From the NCBI GenBank assembly GCA_030407085.1, contig CM059586.1:90021501-90085500 (forward strand): a stretch of 64,000 nucleotides of DNA, given 5' to 3'. Shown here one piece after another: positions 1 through 12,009 of this stretch. The notes under the pieces were generated by a model, which saw only the letters and a list, made by a program, of their open reading frames with translations, had not been told where the DNA came from and made no database searches. Within the stretch, counting starts at the first letter, position 1. Each line of letters begins with the position of its first letter. The stretch comes from Trichopria drosophilae (Eukaryota; Arthropoda; Insecta; Hymenoptera; Diapriidae). A program made the position numbers and the translations under genes.

Positions 1-2220
1 ACATATGGTGTAGGTACTTTTTAGGTTCGCGTAATGAAAGGATTAATTTTCAGAATCAAACCCGTTCGATTGTAGGGTGATACGGTGATATTTATATATA
101 GAAATTGTTGATGAATGTATTACTCAGTCTTAGTCCAATATTGTCAGCTGAACATTTGGTGATCCAAACCAGAAACAGCGCTTTCAGAGCACTGGACAAG
201 CATTGATAGCAAACAAAATTTATACATCTTGCCAGAGCTGGTGCATTTATCATACAAACTTTCAACCGCAGATGAAAGATCTAGGTTTGGCAAAAGAATA
301 GTTGCCAAACATCGTCTTATTGATGTCGGGACAATGACAGTTGTCAATACTGATCCAGGACTGGCTCATTGCTTGTTTCACACATGGGCTATTCTTTCTA
401 TGAATGATGATCGATTGGTTAATTAATCCCAAAGTGAACGCAAACCCACAGCTTTTTCAGTTATCTTAATCTGGACAATCGATCACAATATAAAGCAAAA
501 CTATTCGGCCACCTGGGAGGATATTCAGTGAACTAATCTAATTATATCCCCATAACGCACATTTTAAAAGAAACTCGTGTAATTACTACAACCAGCTAGT
601 TCAGCCCCATCAATATTAAGAAAACTATAAATATCTTATGCAAACAGGAATTAGGTTGTTGCAAGAAAACCCCCTATGTAGACATATGATTGTCATTATA
701 TTTGTTTGCAGGTTATTCTGTAGCAGATAATATTTCACTTATAACATTCAAAATACAAACATGTAGGGAAAAGTTGATTCACAACTACCTATAAGATTCT
801 GTATTTTCAATATGTCTAACTACTTCCAGTCGTGTTAAAACAATCCCATTTATGCAATCCGAAGATACAATTGATATTAGTTATAAAATATGTTTTCAAC
901 AGTATACAGATGAAGTTTACATTTGTTTTAAACTATTTTTTGGTTTTAAGAGAACATATTATCCTTATATTAGATACACACTATACAAAATTGTAGGACA
1001 ATTGCAGGAATAAGTAGGCAGCTAATAACCCAACAACGAAACCGATTTTCTAACTTTTCTTTTGTTGTACTTTCAATTTTTTCAAATTTGGTTTGATACG
1101 ATATACTTGATTGAAAATGACGTAAAAACAAGATAGATTTACGATTTTATGGGTTGAAAAAACTCACGAATTCCTGACAAAACAGTTAAAAGTTCTAAAT
1201 GAATTCTATCTTTGTTGACTGAGAACTCTTGTGCAGAAAAGTTTACCGCACTCTTACGAAGACTTTACAACAATAATAATTAATAAATCTATTTTTCGGT
1301 AATTTTATTTTTCTCGTACCTTAAAGTTTTAGCTTCATATTATAAATATTTACAACTGCTGAAGGAATAGTAACAGGACAAATCGCCAGTAATATGTCCC
1401 AATTTTAAGGCAAATTTTATTAAAGTGTTCCAAAATGTTTCTCGCAACGTATATTCTAGGGGAGGAATGGGTAGAGGTCAACTGCGTTCAAAAATATATC
1501 GTATGATTAATGGACTCCTCCCTTGTTTATTTTCGTCTCCAGCATCTGAAAAGAGTAAAGAAGTTTTGGTAAGTGTCCTAACTTTCATTTGATTGAGAAT
1601 CCAACAGCTGTTGTTACAGAGACGCCAACAATTGGATATAGGTACATCAAACCCCAGAAAACACAAATAATATTCACAACACTTACAATCCCACAAATTA
1701 TGATTGTTCTACATTTTACTGACACGTGCAAGTAATATACCTGGAAATAATACTTTTTGTTATCAATCTGAAACGAACAATTATAGGTTTTTTGTATTTA
1801 TATGTAATATTTGTACAGTTCCTTTTGATATCAATGCAAACTAAGTTTTATCACAAAGCCAATACCTATTTATTACTTACAATTGTTTAAACTAATAATT
1901 CAACATTGTTAGACGAAAATGAACAAAATCATATTAAAAGTGAGTTTTACGAAGTAGCTTATGTACTGCTCTGTCTAATTTTTCCGTAATATGACAATGC
2001 CTTTCCCTGGTATAAACTTATTCATTTTTTTTCTTACACTATCCATTTTGCCTATAACTGTAACATGGGGAATACATTAATAATTGTACAATTCTTGGCT
2101 AAAAAATGGATTGATTTCTAGTAGCGTTATTGTTTTTATATTTGAAAAACATAGAAATAGTTATGTAATTTAAAAATAAACTACTCAGACAACGTGATAA
2201 CCGAAGGCTGTAACGGTTCA
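1..2220. other. AT-rich, no recognisable feature
   Basis: Only short frames occur, on both strands. A frame at 229-426 was inspected and does not resemble any family I know. Confidence 0.5.
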
Positions 2221-3070
2221 TATATAAAGGGTGTCCAACCATTCCTGGACCGTATTGCAGGGAGTAAATCTTGACAATATTCTCAGCAGTTTAATACTGG
2301 AATTCGATCCAACGAATAGAATTTGGATGTGTGTGATTTTGACGACAAAAAATTACTGTTCGTGCAATAAATCGGCTAATTCTAAACTTATTTTAATGAA
2401 TAAAGGCTCGTTTTAAAGATTTTGTTATAGCCCCAAAAAGGCAAAAAAAACGCCGATTTATGCGGTTTTGCGCGTCTAACTTGTTTCCCTAAATAGCTAC
2501 GCAAAAATCACATATAAAGAAGTTGCAGAGGTTCAAAACTTAAAAACGACCTATGATTAGTAAATTCGATCCCTTACGCGTTACGTTTCGTTGAAAATTA
2601 ATCACAAACGGAGCACTTTAATGTCACCGAAAAATTGATTTTGGACTGACGGTGCGCACTTGTAGCCAATATCACGACATTAGCAAACTTCCCCTGAGCT
2701 TGATATTCATCTAATGGTAATGTATAACGAGTCAAATTCTTTGTTTTTTCAAACTATGCAACTTATTTTTGGGTTCAATTTTAAATTACATTGGAAAAAA
2801 TGAGTTAGACGTGAGAAACAGCATAAATCGTCATTTTTCCGCATTTTTTGGGCTAAAAAAAAGAGATATATTCATTGTAGTTCAAAATGACTTGGAGATC
2901 AATTATAAGGCTTGAAAAAATCCTTAAAATGAGCCTTCATTCGTTGAAATAACTTAAAAACTAACGGAGTTGTTGCAAAAAAGTGATTTTCTGTTTGAAA
3001 TGCAAAGGCTCGACAAAATTCATTCTTGAAAAATGTGCAGCTTCGTATATTTCAACATTTATGGGCTTTA
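2221..3070. mobile_element. Diverged relative of the GGGTGTCC element, arranged as inverted arms
   Basis: The left end TATAAAGGGTGTCC and the following ATTGCAGGGAGTAAATCTTGAC match the inverse of the right end of the 45748-46244 element. The body sequence appears twice in opposite directions. About 2340-2490 is the inverse of about 2800-3000: GCGTCTAACTTG against ATGAGTTAGACG, and AACGAGCC against AATGAGCC...CATTCGTT. The right outer end with the TIR was not found, so the copy is truncated or decayed there. Confidence 0.6.
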
Positions 3071-3879
3071 TTTTCATCTATATTGTTTACTAAACAATAT
3101 TACAAGGACATGAAACTATTAAACTAATATACCGGCAATATCGAAAATACACATTAAAAATAAGGTTAAAAAAAACATTACCGACTTTAACCCATAAATT
3201 CAATTCTGTACAACTTTTCGTCTGTTATAATAATCATGTTCGTAATCCTAACAAATTCGCCAATTATTCCTAACAATAATACTTTCTCAATAATTCTTTT
3301 TTGTTTGCCACAACAAATCGAATTATTCCTGAGTACAAATTTAAATACTGTCCTATTCAGGGTATCAGAATGTACAGTATAACAAGTCACTTACGGGAAT
3401 TTCGAAAATATATGATCGAATATTTGTAATCAGCGACCACAAACCATAAATTGTGAGTTATAGAGCAATTATCGATGTAAAAACTTCTACGGGTTGGCTA
3501 AAAAAGAAATAATATACAAAAACAGCTTTTGAACGCCGTTTATACAAGTCGACATTTTGAAATTTTTAAAAGTGACAGGTGCCATTTGCAGTTGAAACTT
3601 TTGCACAAGTTAATTTCCAATTCTGTGCGTTCTGTGCTGCTGTTTCGGGGTGCACATTGCACATTTAAGAAAAACTAGTTTTTAAAAATTGTTTGATCCA
3701 TAAAATATGTTGTTTGCCCTTTAGAATATTTGTTTTTTTTTTTTTAATGGAATGTTTAAAAATCCATCCATAATTATTTATAAATTGTGTATTTTATATT
3801 TACACTGATTTGTTTAAATTTATTTAGAAAAATGTAATAGCATTTCTTTCAGAATAACAAATTTTTTTCGGGCTAAAAT

Positions 3880-4410
3880 TTATTGGTCATCAAAATTTCT
3901 TACATTTTTATTGTAGTACCACTGAATTCCTTGTCAAAAATTACTAAAGAAATTTTTTAAGTTAAAAAATTTTTAATAAAAATTAAAATCGTCGACAACT
4001 AAGTCAAAATAGTAAAAGAATAAATATAGTTCTCGATGACCTGAGAACAGTCATAATTTAAAAAAAAAGGTTTGCCTAAAGGAGCTTAGCGGCTCGTTCC
4101 TGATGATGACAACTCAGTTTGTCGAAACGTCGTACCCTTTTTTTTTTAAATTATGACTATTCTCAAGCCCTCGAGAACTATATTTATTATTTTACTATTT
4201 TGACTCAGTTATCGATAATTTTAATTTTTATTAAAAATTTTTTAACTTTAAATATTATTTATTACCTGAGTGTTATCACACAATTTTTTCGTTGTTTACT
4301 TATTTTATTTAATGCTAAAGAAATCATTTTTTGGCATTTTTTGAACTATTGTTTCATATAGCTGATTTTGTGCCTGGAACATCCCCTTCAAGGGTTAATG
4401 TATGTAATGT
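3880..4410 (+). repeat. Dispersed repeat copy 1, interrupted by the hairpin insertion
   Basis: Sequence either side of the 3954-4314 insertion matches 20480-20605. The left part has AAAATTT...TTACATTTTTATT...CACTGAATTCC-TTGTCAAAAA. The right part has TTTTTTGAACTATTGTTTCATATAGCT and then a CTTGGA/CTGGAACATCCC-like end. The family is not recognised. Confidence 0.6.
3954..4314 (+). mobile_element. Hairpin insertion with 10 bp target duplication and hammerhead-like core
   Basis: Two inverted arms (3961-4070 and 4135-4246, about 85-90 % complementary by eye) surround a 64 base centre. The insertion is bracketed by the direct repeat CTAAAGAAAT at 3944-3953 and 4315-4324, which looks like a target-site duplication. 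A related repeat at 20480-20605 lacks the insertion, giving a natural empty site. The centre holds CCTGATGATGACAA, a short loop, then TTGTCGAAACGTCGTA, a motif I know from ends of Penelope-like elements, where hammerhead-ribozyme motifs have been described. No reverse transcriptase is present, so it would be a non-autonomous or truncated copy. Confidence 0.7.
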
Positions 4411-4439
4411 ATTTAAGTAATTAAAAATATAAATTTTTG

Positions 4440-4600
4440 TTTATCGAAACAATGAAGACGGTATCAGGCAACTCCTGACAGAACATGCCTTGATCTGATT
4501 AACTAATAATCAGACTTGCGTCATGATGCTGTCGGATCAAGCCCTGATCAATACTCAGGCAGCCTGAAAATATTTCTGGCCGGATTGGTCCCATAACAAT
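4440..4600. repeat. CTGATC / TCAGG word array
   Basis: A 160 base stretch is dense in short mirror words: ATCAGGC, CCTGACAG, TTGATCTGATT, AATCAGAC, CCTGATCA, CTCAGGCAGCCTGA. No frame and no clear inverted ends were seen. Confidence 0.4.
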
Positions 4601-4649
4601 CTGAATTATTGCGATACCGATTTTGTAGTAACTGTATAACAATTGTTTG

Positions 4650-5500
4650 TGTCCGCATAGAACATAATAAGTTATACAAGAACAATTCGAAATATTTCCG
4701 TCGTAAAACCACAAAGCACATGCGAATAATTCGATTCGCGTGACGACAAAAGACGCAAAAAAAGAATAAGGGAAAGCGAAGACGCACGGACAGCGATTGC
4801 GAAGTCATAATGTGCCCCAACGTTACATAACGAATTACGGCCATTGTTATCTGTGTTGGTTGTTCGAAGCTTGTTCGATACATACGCACACGTGCGAACG
4901 GTAAGTACTCTGGCCTCAGCTCGGATAACCATTGCACGTCGCATAAACACGTTCGGTATACGCATTGTTCTATGTATATATATTGAGCTCCATATGTGCA
5001 TAAGAGACTGGAACGTTCGCGAAGCGTACGGAAGATGTGCCACCCACACAGGACCGAGAATCGAGATTATCAGGAAGGACAACCGAGTGCAAGGATCTTT
5101 ACAGTTTGCGGGCAGAAGGGCATAAAGTAGATCTGGCGATTGGTCGGAAAACTTCCTTATCTGCTTTATCGAGGGAACGAATGGCTGGAACAATACTTCA
5201 TGCAAATTTCAACGTATCTCCTGTTATGCATGGGACACTGGGATTTCCCAGTTTTCGAAAAAGGAACGATACTTGCTATCCTTCTTTTTATAGCTCCAAG
5301 GTCTTGGGTGAACGATTGATAACCAGACATATATTGTTATGGTTCAGTGAATTTCTATCAACGAGTACAGGTTACGATGTCCATCTTGTGCAGTACGTGT
5401 GAAATTGTCAGTGTTCCTTTGGTTGAGAATAAAAATTTGGTTGATCGAGAGAAACCTTTTACTCTCGACCATTGAAACAAATGTTTACTTCAACCAAGAC
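4650..5500. other. Higher-GC, CpG-containing stretch without a supported gene
   Basis: Open frames overlap on both strands here, the longest 177 codons on the - strand. None reads like a conserved protein, and they follow from fewer A/T-only stops. This could be an unrecognised exon, a regulatory island or an old repeat. Confidence 0.3.
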
Positions 5501-5518
5501 AATTTTGAAGTATGCGTT

Positions 5519-5690
5519 CACTGTAAAAAATTTCTGCGGTAAACTTCCGACACATGTACCGGAAGCTTTATGCAGTTACTGTTACTGAAAATTCTGAAAC
5601 GTTTCATAATTTTCAGAGACGTTTCGTAATTTTCAGAGATGGATTGGTAATTTTCTGAAACGGATTCGTAACCAAAGAACTGTGATGTTC
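5519..5690. repeat. TAATTTTCAGAGA word array with a CACTGTAAAAAAT end
   Basis: After CACTGTAAAAAATTTC at 5519 the words TAATTTTCAGAGA and CTGAAACG recur five or more times (5590-5670). A perfect inverse of the first 13 bases (ATTTTTTACAGTG) lies at 8882-8894, next to similar AATTTTCCGAA words. The pair could be the two ends of one 3.4 kb composite, or chance. Confidence 0.4.
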
Positions 5691-5702
5691 ACTTTCTTGA
5701 GC

Positions 5703-5721
5703 TATATATATATATATATAT
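5703..5721. repeat. (TA)n microsatellite
   Basis: A plain TA dinucleotide run, followed by TTTAGGTTAGGT. Confidence 0.8.
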
Positions 5722-6179
5722 GTTTAGGTTAGGTATATGTCAGTTCAGTACATATGTATATTCATACTAACAATAGTTTTAAGCGTAAAACGTTGTGCAG
5801 TGTATTGTGAATACATAACATTTTAAAAAATAAAAAGATGTGTATTAAAGTATGTTCTAAGTTTGTGGTTGTGTGTGTGTAAATTTTTATTCTAGTTTGG
5901 CATGAGTTTAACCTGTCCAATTAAAAACCAAATTAATTTGATAATCCAACATCCAACCTTATGCATTTTTCACATATCCTGTTAAAATTGTAATAACAAA
6001 AATTTATGGAGTCTCAGAAATATCAATGCGAGGAATATATAACCGGGATTTATAACACGGTGGGATCTGAAAAGTGAGGTTATGAAGTAAAATACCTAGA
6101 TTTTTTATACTTATCCATTCATCCACGGCACTATTCGAAACAGTCGATTGTATCACCACTCCTCAACCGCAGTTGTATG

Positions 6180-7780
6180 AGCCTCCCCGCTAAACAATAT
6201 TCCGTTACAGCAACATCTTCGAAACGTCGCATTATAGCCATGCGACCAAACTTGTTTCATTGCAAAAACATTTTTGGGACGTCCTTGGAACCAGAAATGT
6301 CCTGCCACATTTACGGTTTTTAAATAACGTTTTATTCGTAACGTACCTGCGACGTTTGAAAACTATACATCCAACGTTGTAAAAACGTTACATTAAACGG
6401 TCATAAATAAAAATTATAAGAAATTCGACGAATTATTTTATTCAATTCGAATTTTATTATTATTTATGTATCGTTAGATATGTTATGAAAGAATGTAGTT
6501 TTATAATTTTACTCGTAAATAAATCTATGAATCTAAGAAAAATCCATCCCGACCGAGGATCGAACCCGGGTCTACCGGTTACAACGCTGACGTCTTAACC
6601 ACTACGCTACGCTCGCATACGTATTACCATGCGAACGAGAGCTCTTATGCTCAATCGTAGAAGGCTTCTTGATAAATGCGGGTTTAGTTTAAACAAGATA
6701 TGTTTAATTAATTTTGTCATTTCTATATTGGGAATAATAATATTTTAATATTATTTGACTATTTTGTAGTAATTTATTGTAATTTAAATAAATATTTTTA
6801 AGATATCCGTATAATATTTTTTTTAAACGAAATGGATTAATAGACAATGTTTAAAAAAATGTAAAGTTAATTGACACACGTATATTTTACAAATGCACTA
6901 CTTGGAAATAAGTTATGAAATTACGCGGATATTAAAATTAACACAAGTGAACCACTTTTTAAATTATGAATTAAATTTAATACAATTTACATTAAAAATA
7001 ATAAGGTGCGAGTTATTTTTCTGGACAAGTGACGGAAATTTACAAATTTTGTACATAAATATATTAAAAGCGAACGAGTTTTTTAAAATAAATACACTGT
7101 ATATATAAAATGCATATTCTCTAAATATTACAAAACCCGTTTCAATTTCAAATGTGAAGTATAACAATAGTTAAATTTCACTTCATTGCAGTCTCAGCCT
7201 CAAATTACTCTATATTTTAAATTAATTTTTGTAGTAATATTACAAAAAAAAATATTGAATTTAATGGACATCAATGTATTTAAGTTACACACGTACAAGA
7301 AATAAAAAGAACAAAATTAATAATAGCAAATAATATTATGCACCAGAAAAAAGAATAATTATACGAAGAAAAAGATTGCATGTAAATCATGCTAATATAC
7401 GAAAATAAATGCTGCATTCGAAAGCTTCCGAATCTTGATGGCGAAGTCTGAGATGGAACCGGCCGAAACGATAGAAGATATGCAATAAATCATGTCTATG
7501 AAACGTCGCATTCGTAACATTACATGAATGTTAAGTTAGTAACCTGAATGTGCCGTTTTAAATTTCCCTGGTGATTTTGTGACGTTGCAGAAACGATTCC
7601 ATAAAACGTTTTTGAAACTGTTATAAATTGACATTCTGGTAATGTTACGCATTACCTTTACGTATTTAGATATCGTGGAACGTGGTGTAAACGGTGTCAA
7701 GACGTTGTTACGAAACGTTACTTTTTTGCCATAAATGAGATAACATGTAACGTTTCATTTATGTTACATGTTGTAGAGGA
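6180..7780. repeat. AACGTT/AAACGTC word-rich region in two blocks
   Basis: Two blocks, about 6215-6400 and 7495-7770, are full of AACGTT, AAACGTC, GTAACGTT and their complements. They are separated by about 1.1 kb of very AT-rich DNA holding the SINE head. Both blocks contain GAAACGTCGCATT (near 6221 and 7500). There is no coding potential. Confidence 0.45.
6546..6618 (-). repeat. tRNA-derived SINE head (Pol III A and B boxes)
   Basis: On the - strand an A box TAGCGTAGTGGTTA (6596-6609) and a B box GGTTCGATCC (6557-6566) lie about 40 bases apart, as in a tRNA. A T-arm CCGGG-TTCGATC-CTCGG can be folded, but the acceptor stem and anticodon arm do not pair. This is therefore a tRNA-derived SINE or old tRNA pseudogene rather than a working tRNA. 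The tail on the - strand side (below 6546) is AT-rich and has no known partner. Confidence 0.65.
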
Positions 7781-8028
7781 AACTATCGGTTTTCGTCAAA
7801 TTATGAAAAAATGAAGTTTTTGTGTCGCGTTTTGGTTTCTCCTTACATACCAGCAATGCACACGCGCTCCCTACAGCACTCCCAAAAATTTAAGTTACAG
7901 TTTCGCAATTTTAAATGACATCAACTTATAATTCAGCTTTATTTCAAAAATTTCGGTTACTATTCGGAAATTTCAGTTATCTTTGGTAAATTTCAGATCT
8001 GGCTTCTTAAATTTCATATAAAAGTACT

Positions 8029-8812
8029 CAATAGAGAACTTGCATGACTTTTAAATTTAATTTAAATCGAAAGGTAATTATTAGAAATGAAAAGTTACAA
8101 CACAGTTTTGCATTTTTCGAAGTAATTGTTTAGATATAAATTATTAAAATTTGCCGAAAACTGAACGTCGGTTTGAATCGATGTCACGTGACTATGACGA
8201 AATAGTCGGTAAGGTGGCGTCGCTGACGCAAATCTAATTTTTCCTTTAACCGCTCCTGAAACAAATGAAATTTACACAAAGTATATACACTTTTATAATA
8301 TATTTTAGTATTAAAAATTATTATAAACTATTATAACTTTGTTCTGGTTATCAGACTAATTGTGTATACTTATGTAATAATTGTTGTTTTCTATCGATGA
8401 CTCCTATTATTTGCAAAATTTCTTTTCCCTTTTATAATTCTCCTTTCATATTTAAAATGTTTAATTCAGTTGCCGAAACTTTTAAACAATTAGATTGTAA
8501 AAAATCTGTTTACGTATTTCAAAATGTAAACAATAACTTTATTTGACGTTTTGTGCATGCATATAACGTATATGTATATCTATATATATGCAATGTAGTT
8601 CCACTGCATTGCCGTCAGCGACGCCACCTTACCGACTATTTCGTCATAGTCACGTGACATCGATTCAAACCGACGTTCAGTTTTCGGCAAATTTTAATAA
8701 TTTATATCTAAACAATTACTTCGAAAATTGCAAAACTGTGTTGTAACTTTTCATTTCTAATAATTATCTTTCGATTTAAATTAAATTTAAAAGTCATGCA
8801 AGTTCTCTATTG
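8029..8812. mobile_element. Fold-back element with 200 bp near-identical inverted arms
   Basis: The left arm (8029-8228) and right arm (8613-8812) are reverse complements, with two differences seen over 200 bases. Both start CAATAGAGAACTTGC and end at ...GGTGGCGTCGCTGACG at the inner side. The 384 bp between them is AT-rich and has no coding potential. Near-identity of the arms suggests a young insertion or arm homogenisation. No target-site duplication is obvious at the outer edges. It sits inside an array of AATTTC-type words that continues on both sides (7880-8028 and 8813-8894), so it probably inserted into that older repeat. No transposase is encoded, so it is non-autonomous. Confidence 0.85.
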
Positions 8813-8894
8813 TTATTTCTGTGAGATAATTCGGAAAATAAGGATACATTTGTAACAGAAAAATGTCGTAATTTTCCGAACATTTTTTACAGTG

Positions 8895-11640
8895 TTGAGA
8901 TGGCTCACGATAAATATTTTTTTTTCATTTTTGAACTGGGCGCTGGTGATATAAGGTTGCTGTAAAAATTATATACATTAACCCTTTAATGGAAGGTCCT
9001 AACCTGAATTACGTTACGTTTAGAAATAGCTGAACATGTATTTTTTTAGAAAATAGATATGATCACCAATATTTTGAGAGGCCGTACACCCTTTTTTCAA
9101 ACTGTTCTACTTTACATAGGAGAGATTCTTTAAAAACAAGTAAAGATCCGTGGAATTACTGAATTCTGTAACTCGGCGAGAAATTGATCTTAAGAACAAC
9201 AAAGTTAAATGGTACTGCGTGTCAGGCTCATGTAAGGATATGTTTAGGTTAACAAATTTGTGATAAACCTAACTTAAACAAACCTCATCAAAAGATAAGA
9301 TGCTATTACGATTACTTGATGATCAACTTTATTGTATAAAATCTAATTGATTCAGGAATACTAAACAGCTGAATGCTATTACCTTAAATGTTTGAAATTA
9401 TCTCAAACATTTTTCATTCCAGATTCCTCCATGAAAAAAATAATAGGGAATGGCACTCACTCCATGAGAGCAAATACATCTGAAAAATAATTAGGACATT
9501 AAAATCAGATTAAAAAAGACAAACTAAATTATTTAATTATTCTAGAATCCTGATATGGTAACACAGAACTTACCGTTTTTCAAGTTACCACTTAATTTTA
9601 ATTTTCTGTTTCTGATGTGGACGAGCATGGCTGTCGGCACTTTAAGAGCAGAGTTTTCTTTTTCTACCTATAATCAACATTCATGATCCGGAGATCGATC
9701 CATTCTTTAAAATATCAAATTATTTGTTAAAATAATTTTACACCTACAAGAATAAACTAAATATTTGAAACTGACTTGCTACTGCTGCATCAGGAGCAAT
9801 TTTACAGAGAACTCGGAACATTATTATAATACGATTTCACAATTGCGAAAGCTGGACTTATGATATATCTCTTTAATCTTGGCAACTATAAATTTTTCTC
9901 AAGCATCCTTCTTCGTTAGAAGTAATTAAAATATACGGCGGGTAAAAAAAAGGATAGTAATTCCCGAAAATAGAATTACAGTCCAAAGAACGCCGCTCTC
10001 ACGTTACACGGCCACGGCAGGACTAAGCGGGGTTGAGTTGTTGGTCGACGTTAATTAATTGATGTCTCGTTACTCCCAACGAACAGACACCAGAACAAAT
10101 CTAATTCAGATAATAGAATGATTTATATGCATTGTCGACAATGCTGGAATTTTAGATACGACCGAGACGACGACGCCGTGCCGTGCTCTTCGTATTATTG
10201 GCAAGGCTGATCGCGATACCTTCCATCGAAAATGTAATAAGATTCTGAACCACACTTTTGCCAGAATAAGAAATGGACTCTTATTACAGAAGATCTATTT
10301 TGCCAATTTATTCAGTGACATCTTATGATCAATCCTAGGTACATAACTGATGATGCACTGACATCTTACTGACAGTCAGTGCCCTAATTTTTTTCAACTT
10401 GAAATCTGTAATGATTTTTAGTTGCTATAGTGATTGTTTTATGGTCCTTGATTATATTACAACTGGAATCTATTAAAAACGTTAATATAATAAATAATAG
10501 AAATTAAGTAAACAAATCACATTTCCAAAAGAAGGTCCGTGTCAGTTTTATTCGCAACCTCCTTTCTCTACTACATTCGAATATGCCGAAAAATTGATTG
10601 GCACAACTTATTTTATAAAAATATAGAAAGTGATTAGTTTTTATTAAAAATAATAACGTTTTATATTTGTTTATAACATTATTACTGTTATTAGATTATA
10701 ATTTATGCGTTTAGGATTTCCACCTTTTATTCAAATTTCCCAACAAGATAATTTGTGCCCGAATATTTCACTGCAGGGCGCAAAATAGAGTTATACTCCC
10801 GGAATGTTAAAAATATCGTTTATTACATACCACAGATTAATATTTACTGATTTACTTGACTGGCCGAGATTTGTATATAAAGGAATCCCTTAAGCTTTTT
10901 TGAGCATTACCGAAAATCTTCCTAGAAATGTGCAAATAATACAATTTGCATACGATATTGCAGTGTATCTAAAATTTTTTTCTCTAAAAAAGAGCAGCAA
11001 TTATCGTACAAAAAGGAGTTACAACAATAAAATAAATTCAACTAATTATCAGTTTTGAACTCGTTCCAAACAAAACCTTTTTATACGACAAAAAATATTT
11101 CCTTTATATTTCACATGATTGTTATCACATTTGATTACATGGATTATCACTAATCCTTATATACATAATGTAATAATAAAATGTATGACAATCGTGAATA
11201 TATTCGAATTTCTTAGTGGAATACCATAGGGATCAGATCCAACAACTCTAATTACTATGCACTAGGGTTTAGTGCGATCGATTGTTGAATATTGAAGTGG
11301 AGCATATTACCTCTACCAAAAAACATAGAAAAAGAATTAGAGAAAACGCAGTATACCGCCAGTAACTGCATTCGGATACCTAAAATCAAGGTCAATAAAT
11401 TTAATATTGGTAGCAAAATAAACTATCGATTTGATGATCAAAGAAAGCACCAAATTTCTCTGTATCAATCACCTTTTAAAAATCTTTGGAATTTCTGCAA
11501 TTGACTTTACTATAAACAAAATAGATACATATCGCAATAATGGCTGCATTAAAAAACTTTCCTTCAGATCCCCACTAACAATATCTAATTTTTGGCCGTG
11601 TACATCATTAGGATCATCACAAAAAAAAAAACATGTGTGA
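8895..11640. other. AT-rich, no recognisable gene
   Basis: Nothing here was supported as coding. A small CAGT/ACTGAC word cluster lies at about 10312-10385, and a small mirror pair (TTTAGGTTA / TAAACCTAA) at about 9242-9273. Confidence 0.4.
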
Positions 11641-12005
11641 AAATGATACTGGCTGTCAGTAAAACATCAGTGCTGACTTATTTCTGATGTCATTAATTAC
11701 GCAATAATCCTTGGTAACCTGTAGCAACTCATCACCAGTAATCATTGCTAAATACTACTGACCACCAAGACATACATCACTTGACACATTACATCAGTAC
11801 TGACTACTTTTAGATTTTCAGTATCGGATACCAGTACATTATTAACTGCCTATTTCTATCTGAGGTGATCTTCTTCTGAGGCCTTGATGGCACCTGATGC
11901 TTCCTGAATACATGTTAGGGCCTGACCTGAAATATCAGCATCAAGTTTAATCTCATCAGAGCCTGCTGATACTACCTAGTACCTGATATCTGCTAGATGT
12001 CATTC
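11640..12005. repeat. ATCAG / CAGTACTG word array
   Basis: About 365 bases are rich in ATCAGTACTGAC, CTGATGC, ACATCAG, CCTGATATC and their complements. The word set is close to the array at 18300-18720. There is no coding potential. Confidence 0.5.
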
Positions 12006-12009
12006 AAAT

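Noticed and set aside
4119..4361. 80 codon + strand frame
   Set aside because: It runs along the arm of the hairpin insertion and AT-rich DNA; no coding signal.
4672..5205. 177 codon - strand frame
   Set aside because: No recognisable domain, overlaps other open frames on both strands in a GC-richer block; composition explains it.
5719..5735. TTTAGGTTAGGT, telomere-like TTAGG units
   Set aside because: Only two units beside a TA run; far too short for a telomeric array.
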